The position numbers and the translations under genes are program-made. From Parietaria judaica (taxonomy: Eukaryota > Streptophyta > Magnoliopsida > Rosales > Urticaceae): a DNA stretch of 64,000 nucleotides. Location: contig OX940868.1 of NCBI GenBank assembly GCA_954871525.1, positions 10,778,056 to 10,842,055 on the forward strand, given 5' to 3'. Each line of letters begins with the position of its first letter. The stretch's first letter is position 1. Shown here one piece after another: positions 14,023 to 25,100 of this stretch. Under the pieces are notes generated by a model. It was given only the letters and a program-made list of their open reading frames with translations, searched no databases and was not told where the DNA came from.

Positions 14023-14285
14023 TAGCGGTAAAAATGCCTAAATTATTTAAGATGAGATTTCATTGGTACTTGATTTACGTCGTTACATGTAAAAAACTGT
14101 GATGAAGCCACTTTTACGACTCTGACTCTCTTTTCCGTAAAAAAAAAAATAGCGGTAAAAATGCCTAAATTTTTTAAGATGAGATTTCATTGGTACTTGA
14201 TTAACGTCGTTACATGTAAAAAAACTGTGATGAAGCCACTTTTACGACTCTGACTCTCTTTTTCCGTAAAAAAAAAAAATAGCGG
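14023..14285. repeat. Two-copy tandem repeat, unit about 127 bp
   Basis: TAGCGGTAAAAATGCC begins at 14023 and again at 14150, and a third partial start (TAGCGGCAAAAAT) is at 14280. The units are nearly identical. A piece of the unit (GGTACC..TTACATGTAA..GTGGCTTCAT) reappears inverted at about 15030-15115, so the array derives from a dispersed element family. Confidence 0.8.
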
Positions 14286-14339
14286 CAAAAATCCCCCTCA
14301 ATACAAAACAAAATTAGCGGCATATCTCAAGATTTAGAA

Positions 14340-14830
14340 GTCATAAATAGACCATGTACGAGATGTCTGAATCGGGATTTAGGCCCAAATGGGGTTTTCG
14401 AGTCCGACCTGACTACATTAAAGGGTAACAGGCCCACTCGGGTCCGTGAAATAATTATGTGTGGATAATTAATTATATGAATTAATTATGACTTAATGGG
14501 CTTGGTTCAATCTTAATGGGACCAAACTTATTATGTCATTTAACATGTGGTCTATAAATACCACACTTAACCTCATACTTAAACATGCACCTCATATAAA
14601 ACCCTTAGGCAAAAATCGAGTTCCTCTCTAGCCCCAAGACCGAGTTTGACTTGCCCCCTGTGCTCCAATTGGTTCTTTTCGTCCAATCGCGGTACAAGAC
14701 CTAGCAGTCCAATTCCCTAATTTCCAATCAATTGACGTTCTCACAACGACGTGGTGGACGAGCTAGAGGTTCTGCATTTATGGAACTCCGATCCACGCCC
14801 GAGGTACACGACCCCAAAGAAATTTGGTCA
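14340..14830 (+). mobile_element. LTR-like fragment (possible solo LTR)
   Basis: An island of higher GC carries a TATA-type box (CTATAAATACC near 14560), then a cytosine-rich stretch and a CGCGGTACAAGACC-type end. This layout recalls the promoter and R/U5 part of a plant LTR. No matching second LTR or target duplication was found, so the call is weak. Confidence 0.25.
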
Positions 14831-15094
14831 AACCCAGATAGTTGGCAAAAGTACCTAAGTTCGGTAATGTGTCTAAACTTATACCTTGATTATCAAAATT
14901 AGTCTAGATCAATATATCTATGAAATCTTGTTTTTTCTGCCTCGCGATTGTGAAAATATCATCGATATTCCCAACATAGCAAAAGTTAAATATATATATA
15001 TATATATATATATGTTGGTACCCAAAATTCTTACATACAAGTGGCTTCATCATTGCCTTGTCACTTTACGTTTGACATGTAACGATGTCAATTG

Positions 15095-15545
15095 GGTACC
15101 AACAGAAATTTCATTGGATAAATGAGCCAAAGACTCATTTGTGACTCAAGGTTTCAAAAAATTGTCCAATTATGATAATCAAAACCATCATTTCCTACGA
15201 TTATAGGAGTTTTGAAATTTTATTTTTAAAATTTAAATCGTTGGAATAATGATTAATAGGGAGAAAATATTAAAAACTAATTAAAGAATGATTAAAATTA
15301 GTCAGTTATTCTATTTAGCTATATTTAAGGGGACAATGCATATAAATTTTATTAATTAATTCGAATTGATAATTGATTTAAACATAATTTAAATGCCAAA
15401 TATTAATTAATTAATTTGAAGGGTATATTGGTCCATATTTAAATTAATTAGTGGTCTTGATTATCATATATAGGAATGGGCATTTTTTTCGAAACCTTGA
15501 GTCACAAATGAACATTTGACTCTTTATCCAATTCCATTTTAAACA
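15095..15545. repeat. Inverted-repeat element, arms about 50 bp
   Basis: GACTCATTTGTGACTCAAGG with flanking bases near 15130 recurs as its reverse complement near 15495 (CCTTGAGTCACAAATG). Beyond the inner arms, GGATAAATGAGCC and GACTCTTTATCC continue the complementarity. The interior is AT-rich and non-coding. It is best read as a MITE or a rearranged copy of the family in the 14.0-14.3 kb array. Confidence 0.5.
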
Positions 15546-16717
15546 CTTAAGGTATTTTGATGCTACTTTTAATGTTGGACACTTCTATTCGCCTTAACGT
15601 TCCTTACGTTTTTAGTAACAAAAACACTACTATGAAATGTTGATTACAACATGAATTTTGCACTAAAGTTATAAAATCAAAATTCAAATACGTCAGGATG
15701 ATGATTATCTAATGGTAATTTTGCACGACACTTATAAATTATCGTGATATTTCAGACATATGGAACTTCCGCACTTTTAGGTATTCGTGAGCGCAATAAA
15801 TAGATAAAAAAAAAAAACTATTTCCTATTTTTCAAGACGAATTATTTAACTCCTTGAAAACAAGATATGTCAAAGACAAAAAAAATAATGCGGTACACCT
15901 GGCGAGACTCGAGTAGCTTAGTTTTGCAAGATGGTTTCCTCACCGGAAAGAATGTTTGAAATTTTCATTTCCAATAAGATGTTATTAAAAAAAACTTGAA
16001 TTTTTGAAAGTGAGAATGGGTCGTCAAGTGTTGTATTAATTTAACACAGAGGTTTTGATCCCTCTTGTGATTTTCGAGCGAAAGACTTGTCTTATCTTAG
16101 TTGTTCTTACACGTAAACTCGAAGACATTTTGAGTGCTCGAAACAATATTGAAAAGTTATTTTAGACTCTAAAATATTTTTAATCTAGCTATAAGAAAAA
16201 TTTAACAATCTAATAATGAGTTTGACCAAGACTGACTTGAAGAAAAAAAAAACCCCAATCTGGAGCTTCGAAAATCCTCTTCTTCGTGGAACGCCTGAGC
16301 CTTTTATTAGTGAGGGGCGTAGGAGATATCTTGCTAGGGCAGACCTACGAGCAGGCCTGGGGCAGACCTACGGAGCCTTTTAAAGTCTGTTCAGACGAGC
16401 CGAGAAAAGCATGCGGTTTCGAGACCGAGATGGCTAAGGTGTAAGCCCGAACTATACGTTACAAGCCGGGAAATACTCTTCGATTGAGATCATAGCCCGG
16501 AATGAAATCACGATGCGGTAAAGTTAAATTAAGTACATTTGCCAATAAAAAAGACACATACAACTTATAATCCGTTCCTATTGAATACAAGCTAGATACA
16601 TTTGCCGTCATTATTAAATCTTTTCGCGAAACGTACGAGGACAATTTAAAAAAAAAAGAAGAAAGGAAAATCAATTATAATAAGAGAGAGGATATTCAGA
16701 ATTGAGATGCATCATCG
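15546..16717. other. Intergenic DNA before the plastid carrier gene
   Basis: No exon or ordered repeat recognised. A local direct duplication (GGGCAGACCTACG twice near 16337-16375) was noted. Confidence 0.35.
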
Positions 16718-16724
16718 TATAAAT
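16718..16724 (+). promoter_or_regulatory. TATA box of the plastid carrier gene
   Basis: TATAAAT lies 63-69 bases upstream of the ATG at 16787, followed by a pyrimidine-rich leader (CTTTCTCC repeats) typical of plant 5' UTRs. This predicts a short leader of roughly 35-40 bases. Confidence 0.5.
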
Positions 16725-16786
16725 ACGCTTTTGGCTTTCTCCTTTTTCCCATTTCCCTCCTTTCCTTATCTCTTTCTTTCAAAATC

Positions 16787-19700
16787 ATGACGACTTCCCA
16801 ACCCCGCCTCTCATGGCGCAGAATCCCCGAGCTCTCTCTCTCTTCCCGCGATCTGCTCCGGAACGCCTCTCCGTGCCTCGTCTCTCCTCCCCGCACACCC
16901 GCTTTCGCCTGCATCACTGTGGTCGCCTCGGCGCCGGAGAAGGCAGATATCAAGGATTTCTCGCCGTCCTCGGCTCAGCTCGCCAAGCACCCGCTGGCGC
17001 TGCTCGCGCTCGTGCCGCGCGACGCCGCGCTCTTCGCCGCCGGCGCCATCGCCGGCGCTGCCGCCAAGACCTTCACCGCTCCGCTCGACCGCGTCAAGAT
17101 CCTCATGCAGGTGCTTGATTCGGATTCGCGGTCTCGATTACTACAAACTATGTGGCGTTTATGCTGTGATTGATGCGATCCGTGATTTCCGTTTGAATTA
17201 TGAGAAAAACGTTCGTCAAAACCGATTAAAATCTGGAGATGCTTCAAAAGTTTCTATAGAATTGGTATATCTATCGTTCTGATTGCATAATCCTTAGGGA
17301 TAGAATGTGCTATATTTCTTTCCCAATTTTATAATTCTTAAGATCATAATTTGGGTATAAACAGTGTGGAAACATGGCATTGTGAATTTCCTTAGCTGTG
17401 TTCTTCATTGATTGGGACTTAGAGGAAGGTGGGTGCATTATTAGTCACTGACCATGTTCCTATATTTTATTCTTCTCTTTATGATTAAACAAAATAATAC
17501 CATTTGGACTGTATGTGCGGTTTCTTTTCAATTTGTGCCTTTATTGTCATAGAATGGGGTCGTAGTTGAAATGTCGCCATCGAAGATCATAGTGTAGGTT
17601 GATGGGGAAGTACCAATAATGATATAATTATGGTTTTCGAATTGTTTGAGGCGTGTGCCTCTAGAGCAGCAAAAGTGGCGTACAAGGCGAAAGAGAGGCT
17701 GAGAGTTTCGAATTACTCTTGAGGCTTACGCCTAGGGAGGCCAAGGGAAAAAGCTTTAATTCCCGTTCAAGACATTAAAACGTTCATATAATGTATCGGG
17801 TCGTTTTAGATTTCCTAAATTTAAATAAAATTCACCAATCCTGAGTTGGTATGAATAGTTTATTAGTTTCTCTTTAGTGATACTCTATGTTCTGGTACGA
17901 TTAGGACTTGAAATATCATAGTGACTTATGGTGAAGTTTCTCTATTTTTCAGACACATGGTGTTCGAGTTGGACAAGAAAGTGCTAAGAAAGCAATTGGT
18001 TTCGTTGAGGTATATTACTATTCATATATATCTTTCAATGATTTTGATTTTGATCACATCTTTTGGTGATATTCAACATTCCATATGTCGCAGGCCATAA
18101 CAATGATAGGGAAAGAAGAGGGTATGAAAGGTTACTGGAAAGGCAATCTCCCACAGGTGAACTGCGAATCTTTCATCGCTTATTTTAAAGCTATTTACTA
18201 CCATTTTTTTTACTTCTTTTTCGAATTGTTCCAGGTGATACGGATTATACCTTACAGTGCTGTCCAACTTTTTGCCTACGAGTCGTACAAGGTAATGGTC
18301 AAGCATATTTAGTAATATCTTGATGTGAGCAATGGTCAAGCATATTCAGAGCCAAACTGAATTGCTTTTCATAAGTAAGTATACAACAATATCAACTGTT
18401 TAATCCCTAAAAAATGTAAGTGGTTAAGTATTTGAACATGTATTGGATGCAGAGTTCGAGCCCCACGACATTGCAAAACACTTATATGCCAAAAAGAAAT
18501 GAAATTGCTTCAGAACAAGAAGAATATTCAGCCATAAATAATCTAGGAAAGTTATTCTTTGTAATACGATTATAAAATTACTTAAATCTACATTTCTTTC
18601 TGCAGAAATTTTTTACGGGGCCAAACGGAGAGCTCTCAGTCGTAGGAAGGCTTGCAGCCGGCGCATGTGCAGGCATGACATCAACTTTTGTGAGTGATTA
18701 ATAGAGATGTAGAAAAGTAGTCAAGCTTTTCACTTTTGCATCTATAAGATTGAGATCCAATAGTTTAAACTAATTGAGATTTGAGACTAGTGTTATAAAT
18801 TCGTGCTTGTCACCTTTAAGGTCATTCTGATTTATGTGCAATATCTAATGTTATCTAAATTACTGTATTTGTAGATAACATATCCATTGGACGTCCTAAG
18901 GTTACGCCTGGCAGTTGAACCGGGTTGCAGAACAATGTCGCAGGTATGATTTATCAGCTTTCACATCTACTTCATGACCGCGACCTACTGGTGCCAAGAT
19001 GCTGGTAATAGCAAGCTATTCACGTAGAAGCGAAGGAAGGGCACTATGGTCGTTTAGCAGTTTCCGGATATTAATGCACTTCAATCAGGTAGCATTAAAC
19101 ATACTGAGAGAGGAAGGAGTTGCAGCATTTTACTATGGCCTTGGACCTTCATTAATTGGAATAGCTCCATACATTGCCGTCAACTTTTGCGTTTTTGACT
19201 TGTAAGTCCGCTTTTACATCTTTCTAGGGTTAATATATAACTATAAACACAAAAATTCCGGTGTCGTCCCTTCTTTCTCTGGGCTCTATAAAAGCTGAAG
19301 AAACAGACATTATTTGGCTTCTATTAATCTAACTGTGAATTATAGGGTTAAGAAGTCGTTGCCGGAGAATTTTCAGAAGAAGGCAGAAGCGTCAATCGTG
19401 ACAGCTGTCGTCTCGGCTTCACTTGCAACGTTGACGTGTTATCCTTTGGATACTGTGAGGAGACAGATGCAAATGAGAGGAACACCGTACAAGACTGTTT
19501 TGGATGCCTTTGCAGGCAAGTTACGCCAACATGCACGCACACACATATAAATATATTTTTAGCTCTTTTTTTTTTATCCAAACATAGAAATTCTGTTATG
19601 TTATCCTGAAAATTTCTACTTTGATGCACACCTTTAAATCAACTCAATATTTTGTTTAGTGATTAGATAAACCACCAGGTTCATTTACGATGTAGCTTTG

Positions 19701-20253
19701 TTATCACGGAACTTACATTTCCTTTTTACATATATAAAAGGCCAAGGGGAAAAAAGGATGTAGCTTCCTTGTTTTATTCATCTGTAAATGAACAACAAAA
19801 TTTTGCAAATTAATATTAACGTTATATTCCGTCGTCTTTCTCACACAGGAATTGTGGAACGAGATGGGGTGATAGGCTTATATCGAGGTTTCTTGCCCAA
19901 TGCTCTGAAAAATCTGCCCAATAGCAGGTTAATATTCTTTCTCGTTTTTAATTTTTGCATTATGTTTTTTCAATTTGAAAAACCGTAATCTGCTACGTTT
20001 GATAAATTTAAAACTTTTTTATAGAAACGTTATGTCTTCGTCTTTTTTTTTTTTTCCTTTTTTTTTTCCGTAGTTTCTTATTCTCATTTCTTCCTATGTG
20101 CATTTTTACACGAATGAACTCTGGTTTTTCTATTTCAGCATTAGGCTCACGACGTATGATTTTGTGAAACGACTGATCACGGCCAGCGAAAAAGAGCTGC
20201 AGAGAATCACGGGTGAAAATCGCAGTAAGCATCATCCGAGTGGAAGTAGTTGA
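16787..20253 (+). CDS. TAAC: Plastid ADP/ATP carrier, mitochondrial-carrier family (TAAC/EAAC-like)
   Basis: Ten exons give 376 aa: 16787-17110, 17953-18009, 18094-18156, 18235-18291, 18606-18689, 18875-18943, 19089-19201, 19346-19515, 19849-19927 and 20139-20253. The first ~55 residues are Ser/Arg-rich with few acids, as in a plastid transit peptide. Three carrier repeats follow, with PX[DE]XX[KR]-type signatures TAPLDRVKILMQ, TYPLDVLRLRL and CYPLDTVRRQMQ. The family exchanges ATP and ADP across the thylakoid or envelope membrane. Wording such as KAIGF..GYWKGNLPQVIR matches what I recall of Arabidopsis TAAC (At5g01500) and its relative At3g51870. The 7th exon ends on a split Leu codon. Intron 8 starts with GC, not GT (CAG|GCAAGT), and frame allows no other join. 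Thylakoid versus envelope location is inferred only from family and gene order. Confidence 0.93.
19516..19848 (+). other. GC-AG intron in the plastid carrier gene
   Basis: The donor reads CAG|GCAAGT, the consensus of the minor GC-AG class that the ordinary U2 spliceosome recognises, and the acceptor is CACACAG. Joining restores the conserved frame across the carrier repeat (..DAFAG|IVERDG..), while nearby GT dinucleotides do not. Confidence 0.8.
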
Positions 20254-21261
20254 TTTATCCAAGCTTTGGTGTCGTTTTACTTTTAACCATTAGCTTATGG
20301 CCGTAACGAAGTTTTGATGGTCGAGTCGTAGTTTTCTTCCCTTGGATAGTTGGATTGCCCCATTCGTTGTAGGATTACAAGGAAAGTTTTGGCCGCCGGA
20401 GTGATGTCCGGGTTCTTGAGAGTTAGTGAGTCGTATTTGGTACCAATTCTATATATGGAAATCTGTTTCTTCCATTTTGATAGCTAGAGATAATTCATTA
20501 GTGAATTCTTATGTTAATGCAGGGTATGTATTTGTAATTGTTCAAAGCTGGTCATATTCAGTATTATCGATAGTTTTTAAGCATTTAGTTCCGTCTAAAG
20601 CTAATTTTGTGGTATGATTATGTTATGAGATGCCTTGTTTGTTTTCCCCCTAATTCATGGATATATTTTTCTCACCATGGTGTAGGCCAATTTCAACCTT
20701 TTATAATTGTGGCAAAGATACCCTAACTTTGAAAAAATGTGCTTAATACTTGAACCCAATTTGTAAGTGTATAAATAAATATCTTCCATAGCATTGGAAC
20801 GGTAGCCTACTGTAGGTCTAATCATTCAAAGCTTAAATAGTTCATACATACATTGTAAAAGTAAGTGCTCAAGTATATTTGGTGATGGAAGAAGTGCTCA
20901 AATACTGTATAATTTTGTCATATTCTTGTTAGTTCGTCTTGGCTTCCATCTATTATGTACACGTGGTCAAATAGTAAATAAGGAAATACGAGGGTTTAAC
21001 ACATGACGAAACTTTAATGGAAGAGATCGCATACTTTTATTTCAGTTTTTTCACCTACTAAAAACGAACTTTGATATTTTTCTCCAGAATTGATTATAAT
21101 TTAAGTATATTTACCTAAATTATCCCAAAATAAAATTATTGAAATGTTTATGAGTATTTTTTTTTTAAATTGACAACGTGCCAAAATAAAATGATTAAAG
21201 TGTTGTGATAAGTTCTTATTTTTTTTAGCCGGACAAATACTATTTACTCTAATATTATTTT
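20254..21261. other. Intergenic, 3' flank of carrier gene
   Basis: AT-rich, probably 3' UTR for the first few hundred bases. No further gene or clear repeat seen. Confidence 0.35.
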
Positions 21262-21708
21262 GGGATAATAGCGGCATAAGTCCTCAACCTTTACTCAACT
21301 GGGGCAGCATAGCCTCAACCCCATTTAATAGCGGTATAAGTATCAAAAGATGATTTCTGTCCATATTTGACTAACGGAAGTAGTCAATGTTTGCGTGGTC
21401 AGTTTCTATCAACATGGACGCCACGTAATCCGACATGTCACCATACACGTCATCCTCGCGTCATCAAATTTAATGCAATCGCCATTAATTTTGCATTAAA
21501 TTTGATGACGCGAGGATGACATGTATGGTGACATGTCGGATTACGTGGCGTCCACGTTGACGAGAAGCTGACCACGCAAACGTTGACTACTTCCGTTAGT
21601 CAAATATGAACAGAAATCATCTTTTGATACTTATACCGCTATTAAATGGGGTTGAGGCTATGCCGCCCCAGTTAAGTAAAGGTTGAGGACTTATGCCGCT
21701 ATTATCCT
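21262..21708. mobile_element. Palindromic MULE-type MITE, 447 bp
   Basis: Nearly the whole element is one inverted repeat. The left arm starting GGGATAATAGCGGCATAAG is mirrored by a right arm ending CTTATGCCGCTATTATCCT, with arms of about 210 bp and a short centre near 21475-21495. Flanks carry the 9-bp direct repeat TATTATTTT (21253-21261 and 21709-21717), the target size of Mutator-like elements. It has no coding capacity. It sits about 450 bp upstream of the RUS5-like gene, and its transcript would fold into a long hairpin. Confidence 0.85.
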
Positions 21709-22157
21709 TATTATTTTATGAGTGAAAAGTTTTAATCTTTTTGGCCGAACAAAGTACTATCACGCTAATATTACATACTATCTTTAAGCCAAAAATACAA
21801 ATACCCATCTTTTATATAATATCAAAACATTAATACTTTATTCGGCTATTTTTTATTTAAGTTTGTGCGCCCAAATAATTCTATTTTTAAGACTTTCTCA
21901 AGTCTAAAGACACTGCGAATGAAGTGAGGACTCGTCAGCATGACGTCCTCTATCAGCAAAGCCACAAGGTACGAATGCCACGTGTCCTTCTCTCTACTAG
22001 TTTGTCAACAAAACGACTCGATAGAGCAAAGCCAGTGGACTCCCGGTGACTGCCACGTGTCCTTCTCTACTCCGTACAGCTCGGAAACGACACACAGCGA
22101 TTCCTCTTCTTCTTCTTCGTCGTCGTCGTCGTCATCAGTCAGTTTGGCATTCCGGTA
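21709..22157 (+). promoter_or_regulatory. Promoter region of the RUS5-like gene with twin G-boxes
   Basis: The 17-base word GCCACGTGTCCTTCTCT occurs twice, with its CACGTG cores at 21979-21984 and 22054-22059, 75 bp apart. CACGTG is the G-box bound by bHLH (PIF) and bZIP (HY5, ABF) factors. A TCTTC-rich leader precedes the ATG. This suggests light or ABA responsiveness but proves nothing. Confidence 0.45.
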
Positions 22158-25100
22158 ATGGCTTCTTCTCTGCAAGTGCCTGCTTCTGCCTTCGGACATT
22201 CCTCAAGCTCCAGGACATGGACTCGCCGACTCGCTCTCTTCTCTTCCTCAGCGCAGTCTCCTCATGCCAGGTTCGACTGTGCTTTTCTTCTCTTCAATGG
22301 AAGTGGAGGTTCTTCTCTTCTCTATATCTCGCCATTCTCGCTCATGTTTCAGGTCCGAAGGTGAGAATGTAATATTGGTGGAGAGATACAGAAACGGAAC
22401 CTCTAAAAGGTCGCCATTCACCTCTCGTTTTTCGTTGAATCAGCTTTGAACGGAGCTCAATTACGTAGCATATGTGTATATACATTTCATTGGGTGTTTT
22501 GAGCTCTTGGTATGAGTATAATCTGTTAGTATTATAAATTATAAATTTCGCTTTTAGAATTGGAGTTTGAATTGAAAATGTTATCGAGCAGATTTGTTGT
22601 CGATAACGACTCGAAATTACGAACCATTCTTGAAGAAAGTAGACCCGTGTCAGAGAAGACTGAGGATTCTGAATCGTCCGAGGCACTTTTATTTTGGGTC
22701 CCTGACATTGTTAAAGATTTTGCTGTACCAGCTGGTTTCCCAGGTAGTGTTTCGTTCCCGATTATCCATTAATGTTTCTTGCAATAACAAAATAGAATGA
22801 ATGATTTTGTTGCATCAGATTCCAACAGTTTGTTAATCTCAGCGGTGTTTAACTTCGTTCGGTCTGTTGAATTTGGTGCAGATTCGGTCTCAGACGATTA
22901 TTTGCTGTACATGCTGTTACAATTCCCCACCAATGTTACGGGATGGATTTGCCATACATTGGTAACATCAAGTCTCCTAAAGGTCTGTGAATGTCTCTGT
23001 TCATTCCAAATCTAAGAGGACTACGAAATGGTTTTAAGACGAAAATCTCAGATATTTTAATTAATCAGGAAAAATTATTGCTAGATTCAGTCATTCAGAC
23101 ATGGTATTAAAGTAAAAGCCAGATTGGATAATGTTATCTAAAAACCCTTTTTTTCATTGTACAGTTAAGAATATAAAAACCCCGGTCCTTATAGTATTTT
23201 TATTTGCTTCTAAGATTTCATAAGTGGACAGCTTCTTCTTGCCATTGAAGTAATAAGAAAACATTGCTGATTACAAGACTCCAAACTTTGGAGTATTCTT
23301 TATTCTTTTGAAATGTATGGTCATGAATCATGGTTCTAGACATAAGCTTATAACATAGCTATAGAGCTTATATATATCCTTCTTAAATGTCGTAATTATA
23401 TTATCATTCAATTTTATGTACCAAGACATTTTACGATTATTTATTGTTACTTCAGGCTGTTGGTGTTGGCTCGTTCTCAGGAAGTACTGCCGCTGCTTCT
23501 GCTGCTGCCATTAGGTAACTTCTTAATCATGAATTATTGTCGACTGTATTGAAGTTTTTTTCTTGTCTCCTTTAAATGTAAGCATCAAGCCTAATCATTC
23601 ATTAATTCTCTTTTAAAATTTAGAAATATATTAAGTTTGGTAAAAATTAGTTTAACATAGTAAACCCTATTATTATTAATATTATTATCTTTTAATAATA
23701 TTCAGAATTATTATTCCGAGAAAGAAAAAAATATGCTTTTATACAGAGTGGAGAAAATTAGCTTGAACTGTAGGCTACAAGGTTGTTTGTGCAGATGGGT
23801 ATCAAAGGATGGTATTGGAGCTCTTGGTCGCCTATTCATAGGTCTGGCAGTGCTAGAAGGACGCTTATGGTATTTATGTACTCGAATCACCAGTGACTGT
23901 AACTCTGTTTAACAGGTGGCCGGTTTGGAAATCTCTTTGACGACGATCCGAAACAGTGGCGTTTATATGCTGACTTCATCGGCAGTGCTGGAAGGTTGAA
24001 ATCTATATCTGTAGAAAATAGTCTCTTATTTATAGCGTCCACATGTGATGATTCAATATTTTAATTTTAAACTGTTTCGGTGGTCTCTATATCTTGAAAT
24101 TGGATTCCTCCTATGTGTGAGGATAGAATTTGTTATAATTGGTGGGATTCATTTCTTGGGTTTAGTTCAAATAAGAGGCATATTCTTTTTGCTAGCCAAT
24201 GAAGCCATTTAGATGCTAACTATATTGGTCGTATGTTCCTCTTTGCTTTTGGAAAGATGTCTCTTAAGCTGAATAAAAGTAATTGATCGTCAAAGTTGCC
24301 AATTTCTCGTGCAGCATATTTGATCTCGCTACGCCATTGTATCCTGCCTACTTCCTGCCTCTGGCATCGGTTGGAAATCTTGCAAAGGTATTCTATAGAT
24401 TGGTCAAACGAATATATGGGCCTGCTTGGTTCGTGTTTCTGTTTCGGGTTTTTATTTCTAAAAAACTGGTTTATAGATCGTTGCAGAACGCCAATGATAC
24501 ATGTTTGGCTTTCAGTAAAAGTTAAACTGAAACCATGTTTGGTACATGTTTTGTTTAATTCATTAATCAATAATTTAGATAATTAATTGATATATAATTT
24601 ATTATTTCTTTGATATATACGAAAACCGAAATACCAAGATTTTCATTTTGAAATTACTTTGAGTACAACCAAAACCATTAAACTTGGTTTTGGAATGTCA
24701 ACCAAATAATTTCCGCCTTCTCATGAAATTTAGAACTCGTTCTGTATCAGCTTGCGACCTTTTATTTCTTCTGAAAGGATAATATAAATTCATATAGCTA
24801 TGTTTATATAAGGTATAGTTAATCAGATTATTTGCTCATACAGGCTGTGGCAAGAGGACTAAAAGACCCTTCATCCCGTGTTATACAGAATCATTTTGCA
24901 GTCTCAGGAAATTTGGGAGAGGTTGCAGCAAAGGTATAAATTCAGAATGCATCTTTACCTTACTCTTTTAAAGGTGTACGTTTCGTTGTTGTTTTTTTCC
25001 GCAATAGCTATTTTAAACTCGGAGAGCTATGAAGATGGCAATCAGTTCAGTTACGTATGTATCATTTCAGAATAATTAGAGTTTTTTAATTAACGTTATT

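Noticed and set aside
16813..17118. Arg-rich frame over carrier exon 1
   Set aside because: A +2 shadow of the transit-peptide exon. The true frame continues into conserved exon 2.
18440..18490. tRNA or SINE suggested by AGTTCGAGCCCC in carrier intron 4
   Set aside because: No cloverleaf, no clear A box at the right distance and no target duplication seen.
24419..24715. MITE in a RUS5 intron (GGGCCTGCTTGGTT..AACCAAA)
   Set aside because: Only a few bases at the ends are complementary and no target duplication could be found.
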